Below, in pieces: positions 24,831-37,299 of a stretch of DNA of 64,000 nt. The notes beneath the pieces were generated by a model. That model searched no databases, was not told the DNA's origin, and saw nothing but the letters and a program-made list of their open reading frames with translations. Origin of the DNA: Sisyra terminalis. Taxonomy: Eukaryota > Arthropoda > Insecta > Neuroptera > Sisyridae. The stretch covers positions 33,495,701 to 33,559,700 of the forward strand of contig OY292275.1 of assembly GCA_958496175.1 (NCBI GenBank). The letters run 5' to 3'. Each line of letters starts with the position of its first letter. Within the stretch, counting starts at the first letter, position 1. Made by a program: the position numbers and the translations under genes.

Positions 24831-25020
24831 TAAGCTGTTATCATTATTGGTTAGTATAAGTTGCAGAATTCAAAATTTTTTTAATTTAAGCTTAAAATAA
24901 CCCATTTGGTATTAATTAAAATCTAACAGACTTGGAGAATTGTTGTAAATGATTTAAACAGCAACTTTACGTTACTACTCCGTAAAATTCGGAGAGCACA
25001 CAATACCAAATTTTTATTCC
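24755..25020 (-). repeat. second copy of the dispersed repeat also at 15.3 kb
   Basis: The reverse complement of this segment aligns with 15264-15560, sharing AAATTTGGTATTGT and CCAAATGNGTTATTTTAAG blocks. It abuts the mariner relic and is probably the upstream part of the same element. Confidence 0.6.
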
Positions 25021-28000
25021 TTCGGTATTTGTTTAACCATTTCAATATATCAAAATAATAAATATTTTCTTATCTGTTACAAGTTAATAAAACACTTTAA
25101 TCATGAAATGGCTTAAGTACAAGTTTGAAATAAACCATGAGTCGATAAATGGGAATATCTACAGCTTCAGAAACGACATTACTTACTGTTCCCTTTAATC
25201 TTCAATGATATTATAATCTTATATTCCGTTATTCATTAATTTATATAATTTTTCCATGATTTATTTCATGACAAAATATAGTACAAAAATAAATATTTAT
25301 TAATTATTGAGAAATACTATTTTGAATACTAATGCTGTACGTATATGAAAAAAATATCAAATGTTTATTCTAGATTTTTTTAATCAATATTGATTTTTAG
25401 CGTTTTTATTCGTGTTTAATACTTTTTTTTAATAAGGCAGGTTTGATTAACTGTTAATCGGTCATTTCACTTATCATTTCAACCCATGTGACAGTATTTC
25501 TTAATTATTAAAGTTTTGTGTAAACAAATTATGGGCATTGTGTATCGTCTACGAGCATATATTTACAAAAACTTGTGTTACACATTTTTGTAACATTCAC
25601 TGAAACTACACACTTAATTCCCAAAGATGGAAAAACAAAATTAATTAATTCAAATTTTGAATAAAGGAACATTTAAAAAATATATTTTTAGTGATCTTAA
25701 TCAAAGTTTGGGTAGTTTTACTTATTTTCTTCTCCAAATTTTTCCCATAATGGGGTCTCTATTATGTTTCTCTTAACACGAAGAGAACGACTGTGGAAAA
25801 TATGCCCAAAAGGTGGAATCTTAAAAATTTTAAAAGGTTAAATTAATGTAGAAAAGTTATTAACTGCTTTATATTGTACCACTTTATTGCTTCTTCAAAT
25901 ATTCAAAATGTACTTTTATAATGCAGTCATAATTAATTTTTTCTATACTGATGATGAATTAAAATAGCGATAGTAAAGAAATGAAGAAGTTAAAAATGGA
26001 AATGTGAATGTTTAAAGATATAATACAGTGTTATAATTTATTACAAAAATCAAAACTTAATCAGTATGAACGGAGTTATTCTGATTTTCCTTTTATAAAA
26101 ATTAAGATCATTGTAGGTATTTAGAATATTTTAAGTATCAAAATCTGACCTCATAAAAATGTTAGACTAAATAAAAATTATTTTTTATCGAGATAGGACA
26201 TTATTAATACAAGGAAATACCAATTTTTTGTAATAAATAAGTTGTATTTTTGATAAAAAAAAAGTTTTAATTTTAATCAGTAAATGATGGTCCGATTGGT
26301 GATTGGTGTGCTTATGGGTTTTGTGTGATGTCACAGTAAGCATCCAGAACTTTAATTTTAAGCCATCTATGTATAATTGTTACTATTGCTTTACTATTGA
26401 ATATTTCTTCTGTTATAAAAATCTTTAAATCTGACCCTTCTCAAAATCATGTTAGACACCTCTGCTTTAATCATAATTACTGAGACTTTAATGTATGATG
26501 TATAGACTTACGTAAATAAAACTTATCATTTTTTATTATTATTAAGTACCTTACTTAATTTTAGTATTTATCTCAATACTTAATTGAAACTAAATATTTA
26601 ATAAAAATTATCACTTCACTTATATCCACACAATTTACATAAAACTTTCCCTTTATAGTATACAATTGCTTAAACATGTATAAAGACTTTTGTCTTTATA
26701 ACAAAATAAGCAATATTTTCTAGTTATTGTTTGTGAAACAGAAATAATTTAAGCTAATTAGCAAAATTATCTAAACAATTAGTTTTATTTTCGGCAGTAA
26801 TTTCTTTTATCTTTAACCTAAATATGATCCATAGATTGCAAGTTCAGATAAATTAAAATAGAATATTTTTTGTATTTTAATTTTTTTTTAGATTTACTGG
26901 TGTTAATAAAATATAAGTTATAATTTACCTAAACTATTTCCATAACATTCCGTTAAATAGCTTTTTAAAAATGGCTATATATTTTTTTAAGCTATTGATT
27001 AAAGGTTTATTCTAAATGATTTTTTTTTAAATATACCCAATACTTATTAAATAATAACATAAATAAATATTAAACAGCTTATTATGTTAGGAATATGCAT
27101 AATATTCACGCATACATCGTGCTAATGAATAAACAAGTTGTTTATTTTTTGTACAACGAAGGTATATACCAGGTACTTCGAAAACATGTTTAGTTCTATT
27201 TTAAGTACAAATGAAAATAAATCACTACAAAATAAAGAATAGCACAATATATATAAAAAATATGATTTACCTTTGCTTTTTCCTAACAAAAACTTGGCAC
27301 AAAAATTACACAATTAAGAAAAATTAAAATTTTCAAAACATTGTTGCTATTTAAATTTGAAAACAATTTTTTTCCAATTCACTATACTTTATATTATTAT
27401 AAGTATGTCAAGTTTTCTCAATCAGTCTTGTATGAGTAAATTTAGAGGAAGCAACCACACGCGACTATGAATTTAAATAAACTGTCTCCATTAGTCACTT
27501 GCATACTTTTATAACATTGATAACGATTCCTGGATAAAGAGATGAAGTTTTAATCATCAGGTTAACAAAGGTCTTAAATTAATTTGCTAATTATAGTAAA
27601 CCATTGTTCAAAGATGATTTGTGACATTCGCTATGACCTCTCTTATTGAATCAATACAATTACAACTTTGTATTTTTTGAACTTTGGATGTTTAATTATT
27701 ATTTTTTTTTTTTTTTTGTTAAAATTGCGAGCCTTAAATGAAAACAACTAAACTGTTTCATAAATATTGGTTTCATGAATAAAATGGTTTTACTAAGTGA
27801 ATTAAAATATTGATTTTTTTGGTACTTACATAAGTAGCAGGTTTGTATAAAAATAGCAATGTTGAAAAATTGAGTCAATACACTGAATAGAAGATCTTCT
27901 TTAAAGAAATAATTATGGCACCATATTATGAAAGAAAATAACAAGCATGTTTTTTTTAAAAACACATACCTATCTTACATCATTGAGGAAAATTAACACA

Positions 28001-30060
28001 AAAACATTATAAAGTACCTGCGTATTATTTTTTTTCTTAATACGCCAATATTGAATTTATTTTGAATGATAAAACAAATATTTGAAAGGGTATTTTAGAT
28101 TTTTAACTTAAAAATTTTATTTGTAGAACAAATATTAAGCGTTTTAGAATTAATATCATTTTTTTCTTTCTCGTTCTCCCATTTAAATTCATTGTTCATT
28201 GAAAACTGAAACCTATTATCTAATCTTACAATAAGATAAAATTTACTAGACTGTTATCACTATTATATTTGAAAAAGAAACCTCAAGCAGATGGGGAATA
28301 TTAGAAGTGTACGCAAAAGAGAATTGAAAAATTGAGTTTTAAAACTTTCAATTTTTAGCTTAATTACTGTGTTACAACGTTGAAAAATGTGATTGTTTAG
28401 TAAAATATAATTGTAAAATTATTTAAAAAAAATATCATAGATTCCAGACAAATTAAGCTATCTCTAATTTATAAAAAAAGTAAACTTTTTATTTTAACTA
28501 AATTTGCTGGTCGTTCTCTCGCGATAACAATTGAATATGCAATTTTAAAATGGAGAAGAGCACAGGTCTGAATTTTCAAACATTTCAGGAAATTATTATG
28601 TTTTTTAAAAAAGGGATAATATTTTTAAAAGAAAAATTATGAGTTTCCTTTGTGAGCCAATTTTCAATCGAAAGTTAGGGGCATATTTTGATATTAACGT
28701 TATTATATATACTTTTATTATTTTATAGAGTATAGTTTTAATATTTAAAATTTATTAGATGTGCCTTTTTCGAAATCAATAATATTGAATCGACATAAAT
28801 TAAAGAAAAAACCATATAAATTTGACGAAATTTTTATTCTTGGTACCTTAAATTGAACAAAATACTTAATTTAAAGTTAATTATAATACTTTTTGAAATT
28901 ATACTTCTTTCGGCGCAACATGAGAGAGCAAAATGATAATTTCGTTACGGAAGGTAATTTGAACTGTTACGTTGACTGAACAGTAGACGATTCTGAATTG
29001 AACTAAAAAAAATGCAACTGCGCATGTGTACAATAGTACACTTCTTTTATAACAAAAATATGCACCATGCCAACTAAGCGAGATAACATATATGCTTTTT
29101 ACAACTAAAAGTAACATTTATGGATTGAAATTTCATAAACTAGTTTCCTATCGAGTTAAATATTTGAATTTATAACTAAGTTAAATTAAAATATTTTAAA
29201 TTAATTTAATAAAAGCTAAATTTTGATAATTATATACATATATCGATAAAAATATAAAACAAAGAATGTAAACTCATACGTGTAAGTGAAAACTAAATAT
29301 AATAATCATTGTCTCAAATTTGAACTGGTATCATTTCTTTCATCTGCCTTTTTGATTTCATTCGAAAGTGTATATGTAATTAACAGAAGTAAGTAAAATG
29401 CAAACGCTTATTTGAGTAGACCCTTATTCCCAGAAAACTCTTATTCCCCTGCGTGTGTCCATCAGTAAACATATTTTTTTTTAAAAATAACCTTTGGAGG
29501 CTCTCTTTCGTTTATAGTTGACCATTATATTATTTTGTCATAAAATTCTGTCATTTCTGCTGGTATATATTATATATGGTATGGATGGTATGTATATAGC
29601 TTAACCTTCTAATATCTGTAATATTCAGATGATTAATAGGTACTTTGCCATTATTAGCTTTATATTTTTGGCTTTAGGCTATTTTGGCGTTAGTTGCTGC
29701 AAATACGTCTTGCTCTGGAAAGAATGCTATGATATATGCTATGATGTCAACAGTAGAACAAATACCATAAATATCTCTTTTCCAAACATAATACGTAGGT
29801 AGAGGGAAGTATTTAGACGACATTCATCTGAAAAAACGTATTTGCCAAATTATATGAAATGTGCCCTTTTCGAAATTGCATATTCAATTGGTTTTATAGT
29901 CAAAAATTATATAATTTTTCCTCTAGCATGTAGGGTAAACCAGTAAAACGAGTAAACGTTATTATTTTGATTATTTTTTTTAGTTTTAGATATTTTGTTA
30001 AATATTTTGCAACCACAACTAAGCAAATGATATAAATAATAACTATAACCATAAAGTAAT
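25021..30060. other. gene-free AT-rich stretch
   Basis: Five kilobases of AT-rich DNA without a supportable exon on either strand. Open frames here are Phe/Leu/Lys-rich, consistent with chance in AT-rich DNA. A T15 run lies at about 27704-27718. A short similar phrase (GTGCC(T/C)TTTTCGAAATT) occurs near 28760 and 29860 and may be a diverged repeat. Confidence 0.4.
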
Positions 30061-30070
30061 AACCGGACTT

Positions 30071-31201
30071 CAATGGCGTAGCTACAAAGCAGCAACTAGA
30101 ACTAATGCGTCGGCCTTCAACTTCAGAAGACGCTTTAAAAATTTATATATCTTTTGATGTGAAACATCTATAGGTGTCTATAGGCGCAGGGTAAACCGGA
30201 TCGTTTGCGTGGCGATCAAAGAGAGATGGCGATCGCTCGCTACGCGTAACGATATAATATGGATATACAGTCTACATGCAGTAGTGTGTAGTAGTAGTAG
30301 TAGTGTGTACAATATGGCGACGCGTTGCCATGCGCAAACGACGTGCGACTCCTTTCTCGCTCGGTTCGATGGTCTTGTTCAGTCTTGTTTACTACAGTTA
30401 CATACCCTATGTTTTATTTGAAAAAATGAACAATAAAATATGTCAGTGATAATTCAGAAAACGAAATTGAACATCCTCTTGCAAAGAAAGCAAGAATACA
30501 CTATGACGCATTACCAAGCCATCAGTAATTATATTTTTCAAGCGTCAATAAATAGGTAAGCGTCAAGAGGTAAAATCTACTCTTTTGATAGATTGAAATT
30601 TATACAATTTTTTATTGTATATATTACTTTGTTTTAATTGAATCAATTATTTATTGAGTTTAGTTTCGTTCTTATTATACTTATTTCAAAATTTAATAAC
30701 GACTGACAAAATTATATTTCAAAACCAGCTGATAGCGAGTAGCACACGAATGTTTTTATTTTTATTTGTCATATATATTAACATTTAAAAATTATTTAAT
30801 TAATTAATTTTCTAATCATGGTGGTTTTCTAATCTTGTCTCTAATGCATATTACTTGTACAAACTCGATGTTTCACATCTACCAGGCGTCCCGTGACGGC
30901 TCACATTTTTTTATTTACATATAAAAATCATATTATTAATAAAAAAAATGTTTTGAAAAACTACATAACTAAATTATTTCATGTGATAGTAAATAATATC
31001 ATAGTGACAATATTTTCAGTAAATCGGGATTTTTTATGTTTTATGAAATTTGTGTTTTCTTTATTCTTCTGATTTACTTATATATTTTTATTATCTTAAG
31101 TATAAAAAATAAATATCATTGTATGACTAGTAGAAATCTTAGTAGGGCCCCCCCTAGTAGAGATTTACTTTTGGGCCTTAAAAAGTCTAGTTACGTCACT
31201 G
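30071..31201. mobile_element. candidate hAT-like element
   Basis: The left end CAATGGCGTAGCTA and the reverse complement of the right end, CAGTGACGTAACTA, agree at 11 of 14 positions, and both fit the YARNG hAT consensus. The flanking octamers (CCGGACTT and TCGGGTGT) match poorly, so pairing of these two ends is uncertain; they may belong to different elements. The interior contains a CpG-rich block (30180-30385) and a 13-bp phrase, GATGTGAAACATC, present in inverted orientation near 30157 and 30870. Confidence 0.4.
30180..30385. other. CpG-rich island with GTA trinucleotide run
   Basis: About 200 bases dense in CG dinucleotides (for example ATGGCGATCGCTCGCTACGC and GGCGACGCGTTGCC), in sharp contrast to the AT-rich surroundings. 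It includes a (GTA)n run near 30289-30304. An open frame at 30209-30421 crosses it but has no recognisable homology. It could be transposon interior or a promoter-like region; sequence alone does not decide. Confidence 0.5.
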
Positions 31202-31209
31202 TCGGGTGT

Positions 31210-32590
31210 TCTGAAATTTAGAGTTGGTAACCTACGCAAATACTTTCAGCGAAGCAAATAATTACTTATTAACGACGAAATTAATGAAAGACAGCAATAT
31301 ACTAAAACTTGTCCTTCAATTTATATTAATAAATTATTTCTTATTTTTGAAAAATACCTGATACCAAAATTTTCTATTAACTAATAACTGCAGATAAATT
31401 TTATTTCAATTGCTAATCAGCAAAAACATATTTGAAAATATGTATTACTGTAGCGTATTAAAATGGAACATAATTGATTTTTTTATTAAAACGTCAAACG
31501 TACTAGGAACTATAAAGATTTTCCGAAAATTTAATACCTATAACAAGATATCTTCTGATGAAATATCAGAAAAACTAATTTAGTATCGGAATTATATATT
31601 AAATAAAAAATAAATAATTTCCTCTAATAAATAATTTTGTTATGAATATCAAATTTAAGTTCTAGGAATTTCAATCCGAATGACGCAATAAACCTACGAG
31701 ATTAACATCGATTTGTGGTCTTGGCCGAATTGTCCTTTTAATCTTAGCTAAAAAAGAAATAATTGAAGACTTATACAGCAAATTTACGGGAGGATACAAA
31801 CATATGTATTAGGTCAGGGTTTATATTATAAAAATGAAGGAAAATCACACTGACACTAGGTTGAGTTCTTAATTATTATAGAAGTTTTACTACAATAATT
31901 TCAAATATTTAAGTATCTGCCTCTTATTAAAAATAGTGAAACAACATAGCAAAAAAAATTGTTATTGAGTATTTGAATCTTCTTTGAATTTCATTTTTTT
32001 AACGTAAATATTTATAAATTTTACGTATGGGAAAAATTATTCACAAACTTTTCCGTTCAAGAAAAAAAATTCAATTTGTTAATGTTTTGAAAAGATTTCA
32101 AGTCAGCTATATTGTTTCGCCTTTTTTTTTTAGTTTTTAAGCTTAAACATATATATTGTAGGTTATTCAGTAGTTTTACAATTCCATAGTTTGGGACTTA
32201 GATTTTAATTTGAAAAGTGATAGTTACTTGAATACACACATTACATAACTAAAATACCTATAATTAGTTTACACAAACAATTTAACAATAATTACATCCT
32301 TAAATTTATTTACTCTAGGTAATTTCTTGACAAATTATTAAAAAAAATGATTTGCTGCAGACTATTATTTAAGAATCTAATAGAATTATTATTAGTATTA
32401 CAATTAAGTTTTAAACCTTCAAGGCAACGAAAAATTAGTAAGACTTTCAAATTTTAAAAATTTTGGCCCATAAAAACTTTTGTAATTAAATAGGTATATG
32501 TTTAAAAATAATTAAAAATATCAAATGTATTCCAATCATTATTAATCGGTATGAAATCACATTACATTATGACATTAAATATTCCTACAC
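31210..32590. other. gene-free AT-rich stretch
   Basis: No exon, RNA gene or element boundary could be supported. Confidence 0.4.
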
Positions 32591-32605
32591 ATCGGTACTA
32601 GTCAC

Positions 32606-32873
32606 CAAGGGCGAATTTAAAGGGTAGGGGGCACGAGGGCACGTCCCCCCACGGTGTTTTTGTGTACTGTGGAGATTCCATCACAGTACATACTTAGAAG
32701 CAAATCAAATTATATGAGTTGTTAAAATATATGAATACAATAACAAAAAGATCATTAGTGAAACTCTAGTCTATTTCTAGCGAATTTTTTTCGTTGTATC
32801 CCTTTCACGCACTTGCAAATGAAAGATACTATTGTGCCCTTCCCCGCAAAAAAAAATCCTGAATCCGCCCTTG
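32606..32873. mobile_element. hAT-type MITE, copy 1 of CAAGGGCG family
   Basis: A 268-bp element with ends CAAGGGCGAATT and, reversed, CAAGGGCGGATT, flanked by octamers CTAGTCAC (32598-32605) and CTAGTCAT (32874-32881), a 7-of-8 target duplication. CAAGG fits the hAT YARNG rule. It has no coding capacity. An inverted, clearly homologous copy sits at 35639-35912. Confidence 0.9.
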
Positions 32874-33383
32874 CTAGTCATAACTGATAGAAAAATATAA
32901 TAATTAAACTTTCGTATTTATTCTTCGTTTAAAAATCTATGCGTCGGCCCTTTTTTTAAAACTAATAAATTTGAAAATAATGTATTTTTCAAAAAGATAA
33001 AACTTCATTAATTTATGACCAGTGGTCAATTAATTGTTTAATATATTGCTTTTAAATGATTATTTTATAAATACTTACTCACCAATATCAATAATTTATT
33101 AATAAATTTGATAGATATAGTAATATCATAGTGTTGTTAATAAAAATTATCGAACGGGAAAAATTTAATGACAGGCTCTAATATGGCAATGATTTATCTA
33201 AGCATTGATATATCTTTTATACATTACCAAAAGAAATTGAAATATATACATCAACGAAGCATTGTAAGAATTTAAAAATTTACCATCGAATTATTTGTTA
33301 TTCAAGTTCTCAAGAAACATCCAGCCAATATCAAAATAATAAGGATGAAATTTAAAGTACAGGTAATTATTCAAAATTATATA

Positions 33384-34367
33384 GTAAGGTAGGATGGGGT
33401 TTAAAGGTCCAATTTTACTATTCCGTATTATATTGTGAAAACCAACCCTATTAATTTAAAACATATAATGCTAACCAAACAAACAAATATCTGGTTATGT
33501 TTAGTTTAATTTTTAATGGAATCATCCATATAGAAGTTTGTCATTAGACATTTTTTCTAGACCTTATCGTCGGCTAAGGAGCAAAAAGGTCCTGTATTTA
33601 TTTTTAGTATTGAACAGATGTTATGAATTAGTTACAGTATTTGAATCAATGAAATATTTATGGATTGATTTTCATTCGGAAAATTTTATTACAGTAATTT
33701 TAAACATAGCATAAAACTCTTCTTTCTTTATAATAATATTGACATTAATTGTAACATAAGTAATATTTTTTTATACCTTTATCTGAACTTAATCAAACTC
33801 ATCGTTTCCTAAATCACAACTATAACAAACGAAGCAAACGAACCCTCGGTTAGAAATACATTTTTCATGGGCCTATTGCTTTCAAAGATTGTGTTGAATC
33901 CAACTTTCACGTGGCTTGGTAAGGAAAAGGTTCACGTGGACCTTTTTACCCCAGTTACATTCAAGTATTTTTACTAGTTTATAACTAGTTTACTGTTCAA
34001 ATTAGCTAAAAACTAATAATAAATCCTGAAATACCGCTAAATCTCATATACTATTAAGTTTTTTTAGTCTAGACAAAGCAATATTACTGCTGGAAACCGA
34101 AAAGAATAATAATTAAAAATTTTACTTTCGCAAAAATATCAAGATGCCGTCGTAAATCTCCTATCAGTGATGTAGCTTAACTGCCAGGGTGGCCTCGAAA
34201 TGCTTCTTACATTTCCTCATCCCTACCATTAAAGTTAAATAGAGCTTAAAGTTAAATATACCATTGGTATTAAATACTCATTTATATAAGGTTTTTATTT
34301 GACACTGGTTTGGATACTCATGGTGGTCCTTTATATCCGCGAACCTTTAAGCTCCACTCTACCCTAC
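33384..34367. mobile_element. candidate DNA transposon remnant with 25-bp inverted ends
   Basis: The left end (33384-33408, starting GTAAGGTAGGATGGGG) and the reverse complement of the right end (starting GTAGGGTAGAGTGGAG) agree at about 20 of 25 positions, both continuing into TTAAAGGT. Phrases such as AAGGTCC recur inside. No coding sequence remains, and a target duplication is not clear. A hAT-like end (CAGTGATGTAGCTTAA, 34165) is embedded near the right side, suggesting nesting. Confidence 0.5.
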
Positions 34368-35070
34368 CTAATTCTCTTTTTACATGATTTTTTTAGGATC
34401 GAGTATAACAGGTAAAAAGCGAATTAAGTGTATCTACGTATATTTACGGGAAAAACTAAAATCAAATTTTATTTAGTAAAAAATCCTACAGAAGTAGATA
34501 TTTAATAGTTTTATTAAAACTATGTAAATTTAAACGAACTTTTTGTTTAGTTTAAAAAATATTAGAAAATTAATAGGAACTTTTATCAAGTTTTCCCTTT
34601 ATTAAAATATAATGTTTAAAATATAAAATATACTAGTTACTTTGATTAACTTTGTTAACACGGTTACTTTGTTACATTATATTTTTTTGAAAAAAAGAAA
34701 AATTATATCAATTCTGGACGTAATCGTACAATTTCTTTTTCTTGGCGGCAGTACTAGATGACACTCTTTATTATTGCTCAAGTACTATACGTGCTATACG
34801 GACAAGCAATTATGCAATATTATACACAATATTATGCACAAATTATAGTTTGTGTCGGTATGTGTTAAATCTTTTTGGAATTTTTAATAATTAGTATGAC
34901 AAAGTATTTAAATAGCTATAAAAGATGAATAAATAGTAAGAAAGTATTTTTATATAAAGTATTTCTATCTTCTTTATTTTCACCTTTATTGTTCACCTTA
35001 TTTTTCATTTAAAAATTAATTGTATCGTTTATATAGTGGAATCCAATATTCTCATGTTTTTATTGTTATT

Positions 35071-35223
35071 TACCGTGGCTTTATAACTACTAAGATCTTT
35101 AGTGACTCTAGGATTAATAAAAAACCGTAAGTCGAAGAATATCAAAAATTGTTCAATACGAGATTTGCACTCAACACTTTCCAGTTTTAAAGTGGTCACC
35201 TTAACCACTCGGTCACCAATAGG
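35071..35223 (-). pseudogene. fragment of IS630/Tc1-like transposase N-terminal domain
   Basis: Minus-strand translation gives GDRVVKVTTLKLES, then CKSRIEQF and FFINPRVTKDLSSYKATV, aligning with the equivalent part of the 4.1-5.0 kb relic and with 18941-19081. Only the DNA-binding segment remains. A plus-strand open frame over it (35102-35338) is a shadow. A run of 11 C follows at 35300-35310. Confidence 0.65.
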
Positions 35224-35638
35224 AAGACTTCATTATTATTATTTTTCAATAAATTTATACCGAAAATACGGTTATTTGAATTTTAAAATTGATCAATTAC
35301 CCCCCCCCCCTCTCTATTCAACGATAATAAATATCTAGACTGTTTGAGTTACACAAAGAAGAAAAATAAAAATCATATTCCACAATATAACGAATATTGC
35401 AAGCTTTTGAAGCAGTCTAGTTTTGAAAATTAAAAGCTTCCTCGACCTTTTCTATTTGGTTTTTCAATTCTATTGATCCAAAAGGGAAAAACGATATTGT
35501 TTTATCAAAATTTCTTTATTAAAATATAATAAAGTAATTAATGGTCCTTATTTAGTTAGTAGGTGGTGATTAGCTTAATATTAAAATTTAATGAACATGC
35601 ATAGACAGTTTTTCAATTTTTGCAACGATTTACCCATT

Positions 35639-35912
35639 CAAGGGCGGATTCAGGATTTTTTTTTCTGGGGGGAAGGCACAAAAGTATCTTTCATTTACAA
35701 GTGCGTGAAAAGGATACAACGAAAAAAATTCGCATTTCCAGCCAGAAATAGACTAGAGTTTCACTAATGTTCTTTCTGTCATTTTATTATATATTTTCAC
35801 AACTTTAATAATTTGATTTGCTTCTAAGTATGTACTGATATGGAATCTCCACAATACACAAAAATACTCTGGAGGACGTGCCCCCGTGCTCCCCCCTCTA
35901 AATTCGCCCTTG
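35639..35912. mobile_element. hAT-type MITE, copy 2 of CAAGGGCG family (inverted)
   Basis: A 274-bp element in opposite orientation to 32606-32873, flanked by a perfect 8-bp target duplication TACCCATT (35631-35638 and 35913-35920). Ends are CAAGGGCGGATT and CAAGGGCGAATT. Shared interior phrases include ACTAGAGTTTCACTAATG and CTAAGTATGTACTGAT (reverse of copy 1). The perfect duplication makes the boundary call very firm. Confidence 0.95.
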
Positions 35913-35924
35913 TACCCATTGACA

Positions 35925-37027
35925 GTTACATGATTTTTTCTATGAGTTTGAACTGGGCCTTAAACTCAAACAATAAAATCTCAGATCTCTGAAATGAAAA
36001 TTGAAAATAACGGTTTCTTGTTTTCGATTTTATGTCAGCTATGTTTGATAACACTAATGCGTTAATAACAGAGTAAAATTATAATTAAAAAACTTTACTC
36101 TCTCCAGAAATAAGTTACTTATTAAATCAAAAATAAGTTCCATTCTTCAAATTAAATTTTGGCAATATTTTATTTCCTCTTTTACTCTTATAAAAAATGA
36201 ATGAAATTCCTCTTTTTGAAATGTACACAATATAACATAAAGAAACGCATAAAGTGCGTGTCGAGTTAGCCATGACATAAAGAAGAATTCTATATTCATA
36301 GGTATAAGGTAGAGGGGACCCTTAATTGATATTCTTATAGTAAATTTTAAATTTTATGACCGGTCAATGATAAATAATTATATAAGGTACCTACATAGAT
36401 TTTTTTATGGTAATCGCTTGTTATAAACTATACAATAATGAAATTTTTAAGTAAAATTCACTTTCATTTTTTACAAGTCATACAAGCAATTACAAAATTG
36501 GAATACAAATAGGAAAGTATTAACAATCACAGCAGAACCTGAATTCTAGTGTATTTTAATAAAAGTTAAAAAATAGTGAAAAACTGAAACATCAATTTGG
36601 AAAAAGATATACTTTATTCGAAACACATATTTCGAATATTCGAATGCAACATTCATTTTAATTAAAAACTTATTTGTAATATTTTCTTAAATTAATTTCT
36701 ATGTATCTATCTTCAATTTTATAGTTTTTTGAACCGTAATAATGGTACAAATATTTGTTTCTATATTGTCATTTAAATAAATTAATAAAAAAACATATGT
36801 TAATGATATTTCAAAAACCTTAGCTGATTTTGTTAATACGAAATGAATTATGTAGTTGCTTTTTAGAATAAAGGTTTAACTGGTAATGAAGCGATATTTA
36901 AGTTAACCGTAATTGAACTTATTCATAATTAAAATAGAAGGTAAATTTCAGTTGTAATATTTTAACTGCATTTACGATAAAAGGCATATGCAACATAATG
37001 CACATGAAATATACCACCATGTACATC
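35925..37027. other. gene-free AT-rich stretch
   Basis: No supported exon, RNA gene or repeat boundary. Confidence 0.4.
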
Positions 37028-37035
37028 ACCTAGGA

Positions 37036-37287
37036 CAGTGATGGCGAAGCTATGACCCTTGGGTCAGATACTGACCCACGCAAGCTTTTTACCTAACCTA
37101 CGATAGCTAGACAACCATTTGTTTGTTAAGTTTGTGGAAAGAGATTACCATAGCACTTGTTTCGACACCTCTCTCTTTCACCTTGTGAGGCACTAATGGA
37201 CATCATGCACATTAGTGACCCAGGAGCTAGAACTAAAAAAACATGTGCAAAATTTGACCCACGCCTTAGAAAGGTTAGCCATTCCTG
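37036..37287. mobile_element. hAT-type MITE with perfect 8-bp target duplication
   Basis: A 252-bp element with ends CAGTGATGGCGAA and, reversed, CAGGAATGGCTAA, flanked on both sides by ACCTAGGA (37028-37035 and 37288-37295). The subterminal phrase TGACCCACGC occurs near the left end, and GACCCACGCC near the right. It has no coding capacity. Confidence 0.93.
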
Positions 37288-37299
37288 ACCTAGGAGTCT

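Noticed and set aside
28899..29117. Minus-strand hydrophobic open frame
   Set aside because: No conserved motif, and its composition matches other chance frames in the region.
30209..30421. Plus-strand open frame over the CpG-rich island
   Set aside because: It covers a (GTA)n run and has no homology. Openness probably reflects local base composition, not coding.
35102..35338. Plus-strand 78-aa open frame
   Set aside because: It is the antisense shadow of the IS630/Tc1-like transposase fragment and ends in a poly-C and AT tract.
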